From Streptomyces sp. CNH099 (lineage in GTDB: Bacteria; Actinomycetota; Actinomycetes; Streptomycetales; Streptomycetaceae), in assembly GCA_000514715.1 (NCBI GenBank), contig AZWL01000005.1, positions 248,001-312,000 of the forward strand: a stretch of 64,000 bases of DNA, given 5' to 3'. Position numbers and translations under genes: made by a program. The notes under the pieces were generated by a model. It saw nothing but the letters and a program-made list of their open reading frames with translations, had not been told where the DNA came from and did no database searches. Shown here piece after piece: positions 52,833-61,836 of the stretch (positions are counted from its first letter, which is position 1; each line of letters begins with the position of its first letter).

Positions 52833-53123
52833 TCAGTGGATCGCGGGGCGCAGGACCTTGGTCCGCAGCACCGACTCGTTGAGGTTCATCTGCCGGTCGA
52901 GCTCCTTGACGACATCGGCCTCGGCCTCGATGTCGATGACCGAGTAGATGCCCTCGGGCTTCTTCTTGATCTCGTAAGCGAGACGACGACGGCCCCAGGT
53001 GTCGACCTTCTCCACCTTGCCCTTGGCCTCACGGATCACGGACAGGAAGGACTCGATCAACGGGGAGACTGCACGCTCCTCGAGATCGGGGTCGAGGATG
53101 ACCATCACCTCGTAGTGACGCAT
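52833..53123 (-). CDS. rpsF: Ribosomal protein bS6
   Basis: This 96-residue bS6 ([20 protein letters not shown]..., [20 protein letters not shown]) forms a heterodimer with bS18. The ATG at 53121-53123 follows AGGAGGTGGG. A perfect hairpin lies upstream in the leader (53153-53171). First gene of the four-gene operon. Confidence 0.98.
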   Translation of the reverse strand: MRHYEVMVILDPDLEERAVSPLIESFLSVIREAKGKVEKVDTWGRRRLAYEIKKKPEGIYSVIDIEAEADVVKELDRQMNLNESVLRTKVLRPAIH

Positions 53124-53152
53124 TGTGGAACCCACCTCCTCTGGACTCGGCG

Positions 53153-53171
53153 GCCACGGTCTCTCCGTGGC
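53153..53171 (-). promoter_or_regulatory. Hairpin in the rpsF leader
   Basis: GCCACGG-TCTCT-CCGTGGC (plus strand) gives a 7-bp perfect stem 30 bases before the rpsF start and next to its SD. In other bacteria the S6:S18 complex represses its own operon by binding a leader hairpin; this is a candidate for that element, although I cannot confirm the CCG loop that defines the motif. Confidence 0.45.
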
Positions 53172-53416
53172 AGGAGGTTCTTCGTTGCGTCGCAACGGTA
53201 GCGCCCGGCACTGACAACCGCGGCGGCGCCGCCGAACGGGGCGCGGGTGCGGCGGCATGGCCAGGGCAGACTCCGCTACAGACCGTACACAGTACCCGCA
53301 GCTGCCCTTCCGGTTGAAATCCGGCCACGATTCCCGGCAATCTGTACACAACGGGTGTGAGCGGCGTCACGTATGAATCTGGAGCCCGCGCCGCCATACG
53401 GGCATGGAGGTGCCCA

Positions 53417-53722
53417 ATGCCTCAGGCAGTACAGCCCCCGCAACGGAACATCGGCCTCTTCGCCAGCGACGGCAAGCACCACGTCACGCAGGACACGCTG
53501 CTCGCGATCACGGTGGTGGTCGGCGCCCTCGCGCTCGTCCTGGCGCAGTGGAGCAGCCTGCACGTGCCCGCGACCTGGGCGGGACTGATCGGGATCGGCA
53601 CCGGGGCATGGGGGCAGATGATCTCCGTGACCACCCGGGAGCGGTTCCTGATGGTCCTGGGGCTGGGGGCGGCCGCGCTCGGCTTCTTCCTGGGGATGGC
53701 GCACGGCGGCTTCTCGCCCTAG
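53417..53722 (+). CDS. Small conserved membrane protein
   Basis: This 101-residue protein starts at the ATG at 53417 after GGAGGTG and has a polar start (MPQAVQPPQRNIGLFASDG) and three TM helices (about 28-45, 53-70 and 78-97). It is divergent from rpsF. I recognise no functional motif, but the position next to rpsF is conserved in Streptomyces as I remember it. Confidence 0.8.
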   Translation: MPQAVQPPQRNIGLFASDGKHHVTQDTLLAITVVVGALALVLAQWSSLHVPATWAGLIGIGTGAWGQMISVTTRERFLMVLGLGAAALGFFLGMAHGGFSP

Positions 53723-53893
53723 CGCATCCGGCCGCGCCCGGCTGTGCCCGGCTGCGTCCGGCCCGTACGCGCGGCGCCGCGGCTCGGTGCCTTCCAGGGC
53801 CTTCCCCCCTGGGGCGGGGTGCGCCCGCAGTAGGCTTCACCCGCGAGAAGCCTGCCGCAGTCGGCAACCCGCCGCAGCATGAGGAGCGCCGCC

Positions 53894-55012
53894 ATGAGCC
53901 TGACCCTGCAGCCCATCAGCCGCGAGCAGCATCTGGCGTACATCCGCAGCCTGCCCTCGGCGAGCCACTGCCAGGTGCCGGCGTGGGCGGACGTCAAGTC
54001 CGAGTGGCGTGCGGAGAACCTGGGCTGGTTCGACGCGGACGGCCGGCAGGTGGGCGCGGGGCTGGTGCTGTACCGGCAGCTGCCCAAGGTGAAGCGGTAT
54101 CTGGCGTATCTGCCGGAGGGGCCGGTCATCGACTGGCAGGCGCCGAACCTTGAGGCGTGGCTGACGCCGATGCTGGCGCACCTGAAGCGGCAGGGCGCGT
54201 TCTCCGTGAAGATGGGCCCGCCGGTGATCATCCGCCGCTGGGAGGCCCCGACGATCAAGGCGGGCATCGCCGACCCGGACGTCAAGCGGCTGCGCGACGT
54301 GAACGCCGACGTCGTCGAGCCGCAGGCGTTCGAGGTCGCCGAGCGGCTGCGGCGGATGGGCTGGCAGCAGGGCGAGGACGGCGGCGCCGGCTTCGGCGAC
54401 GTACAGCCGCGGTACGTCTTCCAGGTGCCGCTGGCGGGGCGTTCCCTGGACGAGGTGTTCAAGGGCTTCAACCAGCTGTGGCGGCGCAACGTCAAGAAGG
54501 CCGAGAAGGCCGGCGTCGAGGTGGTGCAGGGCGGTCTGGAGCACTTCGGCGAGTGGCAGCGGCTGTACGAGATCACGGCCGAGCGCGACAAGTTCCGGCC
54601 GCGGCCGCAGGGGTACTTCGAGCGCATGTGGAAGGTGCTCAACGCCGAGGAGCCGGGCCGGATGCGGCTGTACTTCGCGCTCCACAACGGCGAGTGCCTG
54701 GCCGCGACGACGATGCTGACGGTCGGCGGGCACGTGTGGTACTCGTACGGTGCCTCCGCCAACCACGGGCGCGAGGTGCGGCCGTCGAACGCCATCCAGT
54801 GGCAGATGATGAAGGACGCGCACGCCGCCGGCGCGCACGTCTACGACCTGCGCGGCATCGGCGACGCGCTCGTCGACAGCGACCACCTCTTCGGGCTGAT
54901 CCAGTTCAAGGTGGGCACGGGCGGGCAGGCCGCCGAATACCTGGGCGAGTGGGACTACCCACTGAATAAGCTGCTCCACAAGGCTCTCGACATCTACATG
55001 TCCCGCCGCTGA
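53894..55012 (+). CDS. femX: FemX-type peptidoglycan interpeptide-bridge aminoacyltransferase
   Basis: This 372-residue FemXAB-family ligase is built of two GNAT-like domains with LWRRNVKKAEKAGVEV and YEITAERDKFRPRPQGYF. It adds the first Gly (or other amino acid) from tRNA to lipid II, forming the cross-bridge. In S. coelicolor the femX orthologue lies at this locus and is essential. I chose ATG at 53894 because ATGAGGAGC gives an SD seven to nine bases upstream; an ATG at 53879 is less likely. Confidence 0.93.
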   Translation: MSLTLQPISREQHLAYIRSLPSASHCQVPAWADVKSEWRAENLGWFDADGRQVGAGLVLYRQLPKVKRYLAYLPEGPVIDWQAPNLEAWLTPMLAHLKRQGAFSVKMGPPVIIRRWEAPTIKAGIADPDVKRLRDVNADVVEPQAFEVAERLRRMGWQQGEDGGAGFGDVQPRYVFQVPLAGRSLDEVFKGFNQLWRRNVKKAEKAGVEVVQGGLEHFGEWQRLYEITAERDKFRPRPQGYFERMWKVLNAEEPGRMRLYFALHNGECLAATTMLTVGGHVWYSYGASANHGREVRPSNAIQWQMMKDAHAAGAHVYDLRGIGDALVDSDHLFGLIQFKVGTGGQAAEYLGEWDYPLNKLLHKALDIYMSRR

Positions 55013-55017
55013 CCACG

Positions 55018-55055
55018 GCGGACTTGCGCGCGAAGCAGCGGACTTGCGCGCGAAG
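55018..55055 (+). repeat. 18-bp direct repeat between femX and the racemase-like gene
   Basis: GCGGACTTGCGCGCGAAG occurs at 55018-55035 and again at 55038-55055. Two exact copies 20 bases apart, in a noncoding spacer. No known site type. Confidence 0.75.
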
Positions 55056-55097
55056 GAGAGGGCCCCCGACCCCGCGAAGGAAGGTAGACCGACCGCC

Positions 55098-56129
55098 ATG
55101 CCGCTCACGCTCTACGTCGATTCCGCGCGCTGGCGCGCACACCAGCAGCACGTCCTGGAGCAGTTCCCCGGGCTGGTCCCCGTCTGCAAGGGCAACGGCT
55201 ACGGCTTCGGCCAGGAACGCCTGGCCACCGAGGCCGCCCGGCTGGGGACGGGCCCGCTGGCGGTGGGCACGGTGTACGAGGCGGCGCGGGCGCGCGACTT
55301 CGTCAGCGGCGACCTGCTGGTCCTCACCCCGTACCAGCTGACCGAGGAGCCCGTGCCGCTGCCCACGCGGGTCATCCGCACCGTCGCGTCGGTGGACGCG
55401 GTGGGGCGGCTGGTCGGGGCCCGGATCGTCATCGAGGTGATGAGTTCGATGCGGCGGCACGGGGTGACGGAGGAGGACCTGCCCAAGCTGTCGTCGCTGC
55501 TGGCGGACGTGACGCTGGAGGGCTTCGCGATCCACCTGCCGCTGGACCGCGCGGACGGCTCCAGCGCGGTGGACGAGGTCATCGCGTGGATGGACCGGCT
55601 GCGCGCGGCGCGGCTGCCGCTGCACACGATGTATGTCAGCCACCTGCAGCCGGACGAGTTCGAGCAGTTGCAGCGGCAGTTCCCGCAGACGCGCTTCCGC
55701 GCGCGTATCGGCACCCGGCTGTGGCTGGGGGACCACGACGCGACGGAGTACCGCGGCACGGTGCTGGACGTCACGCGCGTGACGAAGGGCGACCGCTTCG
55801 GCTACCGGCAGCAGAAGGTGTCGGGCGACGGCCACCTGGTGGTGGTCGCGGGCGGTACGTCGCAGGGGGTCGGGCTGGAGGCGCCGAAGGCGATGCACGG
55901 GATGATGCCGCGGGCGAAGGGCGTCGCACGGGCGGGGCTGGCGACGGTGAACCGCAACCTGTCGCCGTTCGTGTGGGAGGGCAGACAGCGCTGGTTCGCG
56001 GAGCCGCCGCACATGCAGGTGTCGATCCTGTACCTGCCGGCGGAGTCGTCGGCTCCGGTGCAGGGGGACGAGATGGTCGCGCACCTGCGGCACACGACGA
56101 CGCAGCCGGACCGGGTGGTGGAGCGCTGA
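55098..56129 (+). CDS. Alanine-racemase-fold PLP protein
   Basis: This 343-residue protein has the PLP lysine in VPVCKGNGYGFGQERL and an alanine-racemase-like TIM barrel (RARIGTRLWLGD; MMPRAKGVARAGL). The C-terminal racemase beta domain is shorter than in true Alr, and the catalytic Tyr of that domain is not evident. It starts 86 bases after femX. It might supply or isomerise a D-amino acid for the cross-bridge, or act as a PLP carrier. ATG at 55098 has only a poor SD, GAAGGTAG. Confidence 0.85.
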   Translation: MPLTLYVDSARWRAHQQHVLEQFPGLVPVCKGNGYGFGQERLATEAARLGTGPLAVGTVYEAARARDFVSGDLLVLTPYQLTEEPVPLPTRVIRTVASVDAVGRLVGARIVIEVMSSMRRHGVTEEDLPKLSSLLADVTLEGFAIHLPLDRADGSSAVDEVIAWMDRLRAARLPLHTMYVSHLQPDEFEQLQRQFPQTRFRARIGTRLWLGDHDATEYRGTVLDVTRVTKGDRFGYRQQKVSGDGHLVVVAGGTSQGVGLEAPKAMHGMMPRAKGVARAGLATVNRNLSPFVWEGRQRWFAEPPHMQVSILYLPAESSAPVQGDEMVAHLRHTTTQPDRVVER

Positions 56130-56205
56130 GCCGCTCCTCCGCTGAGCCGCTCCTCCGGTCGCCCGGCAGGAGTCCGGGGGCTTCGCCCCCAGACCCCCTC
56201 CGGGT

Positions 56206-57753
56206 TCACTCGATGGGGGACACCCGGCCGGGTTTCGTGACCCGTTCCGCGCCCCAGCGCACCTGCGGCGCCCCGTACGCGTCCGGTACGCCCGCCGCGT
56301 GCCGCCCGTGGCCCGCCTCGCCGAGCACCCGCACGTCCGGCGCCCGGTCCAGGACGCCCCCGCCGGGGTCGTCGTCGCCGAGGCGGCGTACGGGATCGCG
56401 GTCCGGCATGAGGATGTCGCGGACGACGAGCGCGCACAGGTACAGCGTGCCGAGCAGATGCGCGGCGATGGCCACGTGGTAGCCGTCCGGAGGCAGGCCC
56501 TTGGCGTCCTCGCCGCCGTTGGTGTACGCGAGGTAGAGCCAGATGCCCAGGTAGTACGCGACCTCGCAGCCCTGCCAGACGAGGAAGTCGCGCCAGCGGG
56601 GCCGGGCGAGCGCCGCGAGCGGAATGAGCCACAGCACGTACTGCGGCGAGTAGACCTTGTTGGTGACGATGAACAGCGCCACGACCAGGAACGCCAGTTG
56701 CGCGAAGCGCGGCCGGCGCGGCGCCGTGAGCGCGAGGGCGCCGATCCCGAGGCAGCCGAGGGCCATCAGGCAGGCGGCGTAGATGTTCGCGTCGTCCAGG
56801 GGCTCTCCGGAGCGCTGGGAGATGATCAGCCAGAACGAGCCGAAGTCGACGCCCCGCTCCTGGCTGAACGTGTAGAACTTCGCCCAGCCGTCCGGCGCCT
56901 TGATCATCACGGGCAGGTTGACGACGAGCCACGCGCCGGCGGCGCCGGCGGTCGCGGTGCCGAACTCCCGTAGCCGCCCGGCGCGCAGGCAGAGCAGCAC
57001 CAGGGGCCACAGCAGCAGTGCGGGGTACAGCTTGGCGGCGGTGGCGAGGCCGAGGAGCACGCCGGCGGCGGCGGGCCGGCTGCGGGACCAGGCGAGCATC
57101 GCGGCGGCGGTGAGGGCGACGGCGAGCAGGTCCCAGTTGATCGTCGCGGTGAGGGCGAGCGCGGGCGCGAGGGCGACGAGGAGGCCGTCCCAGGGCCGGC
57201 GGCGGTGCGTACGCGCGACGCAGAGGGCGACGATCGCGGCGCAGGCCATCAGCATGCCGGCGTTGACGAGCCAGTAGACCTGCTCGCGGTGCACCAGGTC
57301 GTCGCCGCCCGGCGTGAACCAGGCGGCGACCTCCATGAACAGCCCGGTCAGGACCGGGTATTCGAGGTACTCCATGCCGCCGGAGACCTCGGGCGGGATG
57401 CGGTCGAAGTACGGCGTGAGGTCGTCGGCGAAGCCGCGGCCCTGGTAGAGGTGCGGGATGTCGGAGTAGCAGGCGCGGGTGTACTGGGCGTTGGCGCCGG
57501 AGAACCAGGCGCCGTCGTAGCAGGGGTACTTCTGCACCATCCCCAGCGCGAACATCCCGATGGCGACGAGCACGACCACCCGCACCGGGGTCCACCAGGA
57601 GCCGCCGAAGAGCGCCCGGCGGCCGAGCGGCCCGCCGAGGACCTCGCTGCCGCGGGCGGCGATCTCGTCGTGCCGGGTGGGGGCGACGGGCGGCCCGTCC
57701 GGCGCCCCGGCGGCGGCCGGCCGCCGGGCCGGGTCGTGGTCCACGCTCGTCAT
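56206..57753 (-). CDS. Integral-membrane glycosyltransferase, GT87 type
   Basis: This 515-residue protein has about eleven TM helices, an early periplasmic loop with DDLTPYFDRIPPEVSGGMEYLEYP (acidic DD and the GME-YLEYP motif typical of GT87/DUF2029 mannosyltransferases), and ANIYAACLMALGCLG. Such enzymes take polyprenyl-linked sugars and extend glycans on the outer face of the membrane. The C-terminal about 90 residues are soluble. It is convergent with the racemase-like gene, 76 bases away. Confidence 0.88.
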   Translation of the reverse strand: MTSVDHDPARRPAAAGAPDGPPVAPTRHDEIAARGSEVLGGPLGRRALFGGSWWTPVRVVVLVAIGMFALGMVQKYPCYDGAWFSGANAQYTRACYSDIPHLYQGRGFADDLTPYFDRIPPEVSGGMEYLEYPVLTGLFMEVAAWFTPGGDDLVHREQVYWLVNAGMLMACAAIVALCVARTHRRRPWDGLLVALAPALALTATINWDLLAVALTAAAMLAWSRSRPAAAGVLLGLATAAKLYPALLLWPLVLLCLRAGRLREFGTATAGAAGAWLVVNLPVMIKAPDGWAKFYTFSQERGVDFGSFWLIISQRSGEPLDDANIYAACLMALGCLGIGALALTAPRRPRFAQLAFLVVALFIVTNKVYSPQYVLWLIPLAALARPRWRDFLVWQGCEVAYYLGIWLYLAYTNGGEDAKGLPPDGYHVAIAAHLLGTLYLCALVVRDILMPDRDPVRRLGDDDPGGGVLDRAPDVRVLGEAGHGRHAAGVPDAYGAPQVRWGAERVTKPGRVSPIE

Positions 57754-57972
57754 GGGGCCATCCTGCCGTACGGGGGCGGGGCGCAGCCGGGCGTGGGCGC
57801 GGCGCCGCGCGGGGGACGGGGCGGGGCGGGCCGGCCCCGGCCGCGTACGGGCGGCGGGGCCGGGCGACGACGGTCCGGGCGGGCACAGCGGGGCGCGGGG
57901 TGCGCTCCCGCCGTGCCGGGGCGGGTCAGGCCGTCCCGGCCCGCCCCGGGCGTGCGGGGGCGGGGGCGGCCG

Positions 57973-60729
57973 TCATGGGAACACTCCGCCGTCGTCGCCG
58001 CCGCCCGGGCCGGCGTTGCCGTTGGCGCCGCCGTCGTTCCAGCCGCCGGCGTCCGTCTCCCCGGTCGTCTCGCCGGTATCGGTCTCTCCCGTCGTCTCGC
58101 CGGTGTCCGTCTCCCCCGTCGTCTCGCCGTTCGTCTGGCTGCCGTTCTCCTGACCGCCGCTCTGGCACTCCCAGTCCCACGGCTCGCACGTCTGGCTGGG
58201 CGGGGGCGACGTCGACGGCGGCGGGCTGGTGGTCGGGTCGTCCGGCTCCTCGGTGGGCTGGGACCGGGTCGGCGAGGGGTCGACCTCCTCGGTCGGGGAG
58301 GGGTCGGGGACGCCGCCGCCGTCGACGATCTCGCCCAGCGGGCCCGGCTCTGGGAACTCCTCCACGTCCTCGCCCTTCAGGGCGGCCTTCATGTAGTTGG
58401 TCCAGATCTCCGTCGGAATCGCGCCACCGTGGATGGAGTCGAAGCCACCGGTCCCGTTCATGGACAGCAGTTTCTGCTCCTCGCTCCGCGGGTCGGTGCG
58501 GAAGAGGGTGACGGCCGTGGACAGCTGCGGGGTGTAGCCCACCCACCAGGCGGACTTGTTCTTGTCCGTGGTACCGGTCTTGCCGGCCGCGGGCCGCCCC
58601 AGGTCGAGCGCGGCGGCGCCGGTGCCGCTGCCGAACTCGCCGAACTCGCCCTCGATGACGTTCTCCTTCATCACCTTCGTCACGGTGTCGGCGACGTTGG
58701 CGTCGATGCCGCGCTCGGTGCGGTGCTCCTCGTAGCCGCCCAGCTCGTCGCCCTTGTGGATCACCTTCGTCACGGAGTACGGCTCGATGTGCTCGCCGGA
58801 GGCGGCGAACGTTCCGTACGCGCTGGCCATGCGGATGGCGCTGGGGGTCGAGGTGCCGATGGAGAAGGAGGCGTTGTTGTTGGGGTCCATCGAGTCCTCG
58901 AGGATGCCGAGGTTCTCGGCCGTCTCGCGGATGTTGTCGAGCCCCACGTCGATGCCGAGCTGGACGTACGGGGTGTTGATGGACAGCCCGGTGGCCATGT
59001 TCAGATCGACGTACCCGTAGCTCTGGTCGCCCTCGTTGACCTGGCGGAAGTCCTTGCCTCCCGGACCCGGCATCGGGTCGCCGTTCCGGTCCCGGATGAT
59101 GATGTTGTTGTTGCCGTTGTACTTGCTCTCCGGTGAGATCGGCTCGCCGTCGCTGAGGTACGTGCCGTTCTCGAACGCGGAGGCGAGGACGAACGGCTTC
59201 CAGGTGGAGCCGACGGGGACGCCGAGGGTGTCGGCGTTGTTGCTGAAGTGGTCCTTGTCGAAGCCCGCGCCGCCGTACAGGGCGACGATCTTCCCCGACT
59301 CCGGCTCGACCGAGGCCCCGCCGAACTGGACGTGCTTGTCCTTCTCCCGGTTCTTCGGGTCGAGGTAGTCCTTGCGGGCGTCCTCGACCGCCGTCTGCAT
59401 CTGCGCGACCTTCTTCTTGTCGAAGGTCGTGTAGATCCGGTAGCCGCCGCGCTCCAGCTGCTCCTTGGTGATATCGGAGGTCTTCATGACGTATCTGTTG
59501 GCCGTCTCGACGAGATAGCCCTTCTGGCCCGTCAGACCCGCGCTGGGGTTGTACTTCGCGATCTTGGGGAACGTGTCGTACTTGGCCCGCGTGGCGGGCG
59601 ACATCATCTTCTTGCCGTCCAGCTCGACCTCGGTCTGCCGGTCGAGGATCCACTCCCAGCGCTCCATGGCCCGCTCCCGGTTGGCCTCCGGCGAGGCGCC
59701 GGGGACGGAGCCGCCCTGGGGGTCGTAGAGGTCGGGGCCCTTGAGGACGGCGGCGAGGAAGGCGGACTGGTCGGGCCTGAGGTCCTCGGCGTCGACGCGG
59801 AAGTACGCCTGGGCGGCGGCCTGGATGCCGTAGGCGCCGCGGCCGTAGTACGCGGTGTTGAGGTAGCCGGCGAGGATCTCGTTCTTGTCGACCTTCGCGC
59901 CCACCTTGATGGAGACGAACAGCTCCTTGACCTTGCGCGAGAGCGTCTGCGACTGGTCGTTGAGCATGGCGTTCTTCACGTACTGCTGGGTGATGGTCGA
60001 GCCGCTCTGGGTGGAGCCGCCGCCCGCCATGTTGAGGACGGCGCGGGTGATGCCCTTGGGGTCGATGCCCGGGTCGGAGTAGAAGGTGGCGTTCTCCGCG
60101 GCGATCACCGCGTTCTGCATCTCCTTCGGGATGTCCTCCAGATCGACGATCTGCCGGTTGCGCTCGCCGCCGTACGTGGCCATCTGGGTGCCGTCGGACC
60201 AGTAGTAGACGTTGTTCTGCGCCTTGGCGGCGGCGGCGACGTTGGGCACGCTCACCAGCATGTAGCCGAGGAAGAACAGGCCGACGAGCGCGCCGAAGCC
60301 GAGCACGCACATCCCCATGACCTGCTTCCAGGAGGGGAGCCAGCGGCGCAGGCCGGTGTGGTTCGAGCGGGGGTAGTCGATGAACCGCTTGCGCGGCGGC
60401 GGCTCGGGGCGGCGCCTGCGGCGCGGGCCGTCGTGGCCGCCGGCGGCGGAGTAGCTGCGCCCGCCGCCGTGTCCGTCGCCGCCGCTGCCGCCGCCGTGGG
60501 CGGCTCCGCCGGCGGCGGCGCCCGCACCGGCTCCGTAGCCAGCACTGCCGGCGCTGCCGGCGTTGCCGCCGTTGCCGTTGCCGGCGCGGCGGCGGCCGCC
60601 GCCACCGGCCGCCCGGCGGCCGGCTGGGTAGCCTCCGTCCCCGCCGGGTGCCCCGTGGCGGCCGGAGTGGGCGCCGTGACGGCCTCCTCCGCGGCCGCTG
60701 TTCGGCGGCTTGCGTCGGTGCTCGCTCAT
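57973..60729 (-). CDS. Bifunctional class A penicillin-binding protein
   Basis: This 918-residue cell-wall synthase has a Gly/His/Arg-rich cytosolic tail (about 1-110), one TM (about 140-160), a GT51 domain (KEMQNAVIAAENATFYSDPG, catalytic Glu; STITQQYVKNAML) and a transpeptidase domain with SXXK in GSTWKPFVL (about 510) and KTG in AGKTGTTDKNKSAWW. The C-terminus is a long Pro/Ser/Thr/Glu tail with TGETDTGET repeats. It makes glycan strands and crosslinks them. It is divergent from padR, sharing a 397-base control region. Confidence 0.95.
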   Translation of the reverse strand: MSEHRRKPPNSGRGGGRHGAHSGRHGAPGGDGGYPAGRRAAGGGGRRRAGNGNGGNAGSAGSAGYGAGAGAAAGGAAHGGGSGGDGHGGGRSYSAAGGHDGPRRRRRPEPPPRKRFIDYPRSNHTGLRRWLPSWKQVMGMCVLGFGALVGLFFLGYMLVSVPNVAAAAKAQNNVYYWSDGTQMATYGGERNRQIVDLEDIPKEMQNAVIAAENATFYSDPGIDPKGITRAVLNMAGGGSTQSGSTITQQYVKNAMLNDQSQTLSRKVKELFVSIKVGAKVDKNEILAGYLNTAYYGRGAYGIQAAAQAYFRVDAEDLRPDQSAFLAAVLKGPDLYDPQGGSVPGASPEANRERAMERWEWILDRQTEVELDGKKMMSPATRAKYDTFPKIAKYNPSAGLTGQKGYLVETANRYVMKTSDITKEQLERGGYRIYTTFDKKKVAQMQTAVEDARKDYLDPKNREKDKHVQFGGASVEPESGKIVALYGGAGFDKDHFSNNADTLGVPVGSTWKPFVLASAFENGTYLSDGEPISPESKYNGNNNIIIRDRNGDPMPGPGGKDFRQVNEGDQSYGYVDLNMATGLSINTPYVQLGIDVGLDNIRETAENLGILEDSMDPNNNASFSIGTSTPSAIRMASAYGTFAASGEHIEPYSVTKVIHKGDELGGYEEHRTERGIDANVADTVTKVMKENVIEGEFGEFGSGTGAAALDLGRPAAGKTGTTDKNKSAWWVGYTPQLSTAVTLFRTDPRSEEQKLLSMNGTGGFDSIHGGAIPTEIWTNYMKAALKGEDVEEFPEPGPLGEIVDGGGVPDPSPTEEVDPSPTRSQPTEEPDDPTTSPPPSTSPPPSQTCEPWDWECQSGGQENGSQTNGETTGETDTGETTGETDTGETTGETDAGGWNDGGANGNAGPGGGDDGGVFP
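58052..58135 (-). repeat. 30-bp tandem repeat in the 3' end of the PBP gene
   Basis: About three imperfect copies of a 30-bp unit encode the GETTGETDT repeats in the extracellular C-terminal tail of the PBP. Third-position changes between copies show that they are not very recent. Confidence 0.75.
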
Positions 60730-60974
60730 GAAGGGACTACTCCTCGAACAGGTGGCATCGCCTGTGGGCGCGTTCTGTCAGCCGGTCCCCCCGACGCACG
60801 ACCGGTTGTCTGTCCTTTGGCAACCAGCCGCACTGTACCGAGGACGAAGACGTCTGCAGGCGGCTCCCGGTTCCCTTCGGACAGCATGCGGAACAGGGTA
60901 CGCACCGCCACCGCCCGCTTTGCGCCGGGTATGAGGCGCTATACCGGACACTTCGCCGCGCCGGATCGCACCGA

Positions 60975-60990
60975 TGTGACGCCGTTCACA
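60975..60990. promoter_or_regulatory. CRP-type palindrome upstream of padR and the PBP gene
   Basis: TGTGA-CGCCGT-TCACA is a perfect TGTGA-N6-TCACA site. It also resembles the Rex operator, with two changes in the inner bases. It lies 245 bases before the PBP start and 137 before padR, just ahead of the padR -35, a position suited to an activator. Confidence 0.6.
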
Positions 60991-61000
60991 CAGCCCCCAC

Positions 61001-61053
61001 TTGCCGCGGCCGGAGAGCCGTTCTATCGTCGGGATGTATCGAGTCGATACATC
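61001..61053 (+). promoter_or_regulatory. padR promoter with a 21-bp perfect palindromic operator
   Basis: A -35 TTGCCG (61001-61006) and -10 TATCGT (61024-61029) are 17 bases apart. Right after the -10, GATGTATCGA-G-TCGATACATC (61033-61053) is a perfect palindrome with 10-bp arms and the ATGT...ACAT ends usual for PadR sites. Further ACATC words follow at about 61063 and 61075. A PadR dimer bound here would block its own transcription. Confidence 0.8.
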
Positions 61054-61126
61054 AGCACGACACATCAGCGCGAGACATCGACCCGATACGACAACGCGGG
61101 ACACCGCGGCACGGGAGGAGGCGGCG

Positions 61127-61789
61127 ATGAGCAGGCGCTCTGACGTCCTGGAATTCGCCGTCCTCGGCCTGCTCCGCGAGTCCCCCATGCACGGCTACGA
61201 GCTGCGCAAGCGGCTCAACAGCTCGCTGGGGGTGTTCCGCGCGTTCAGCTACGGCAGCCTCTATCCCTGTCTGAAGACTCTGGTCGCACAGGGATGGCTG
61301 ACGGAGGAGACCGCTTCTGCGTCGCAGGACGGCCCCGCCGTACCGCTGGCGGGCCGGCGCGCCAAGATCGTCTACCGGCTGACGGCCGAGGGCAAGGAGC
61401 ACTTCGAAGAGCTGCTCGCCCAGACCGGGCCCGAGGCGTGGGAGGACGAGCACTTCGGCGTCCGCTTCGCCTTCTTCGGCCAGACGTCGCGGGACGTACG
61501 GGTCCGGGTGCTGGAAGGCCGGCGCAGCCGGCTGGAGGAGCGCCTGGACAAGATGCGCACGTCGCTGGCGCGCACGCGCGAGCGGCTCGACGACTACACC
61601 CTGGAGCTGCAGCGGCACGGGATGGAGTCGGTCGAGCGCGAGGTGCGCTGGCTGACCGAGCTGATCGAGAGCGAACGGGCGGGGCGCGACGAGCGCCCTT
61701 CGGGGGCCGCCGGTTCACAAGAGACGGGCGGCCTGCCCCGTGACCGGGACAGCACCCGGCCGGATCCGTCCGACGACACCGCCAACTGA
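61127..61789 (+). CDS. PadR-family transcriptional regulator
   Basis: This 220-residue protein has the PadR winged helix in residues 1-105 ([39 protein letters not shown]) and a helical C-domain for dimerisation ([16 protein letters not shown]...), with a polar tail. The ATG at 61127 follows GGGAGGAGG. It lies 47 bases ahead of ino1, so both are probably cotranscribed and controlled from the operator upstream. In Streptomyces this PadR sits before the inositol-phosphate synthase gene. Confidence 0.93.
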   Translation: MSRRSDVLEFAVLGLLRESPMHGYELRKRLNSSLGVFRAFSYGSLYPCLKTLVAQGWLTEETASASQDGPAVPLAGRRAKIVYRLTAEGKEHFEELLAQTGPEAWEDEHFGVRFAFFGQTSRDVRVRVLEGRRSRLEERLDKMRTSLARTRERLDDYTLELQRHGMESVEREVRWLTELIESERAGRDERPSGAAGSQETGGLPRDRDSTRPDPSDDTAN

Positions 61790-61836
61790 GGTCCTGCCCT
61801 GGCACGGCCTCAACGAACAACAGGGAGCAACCGTCA

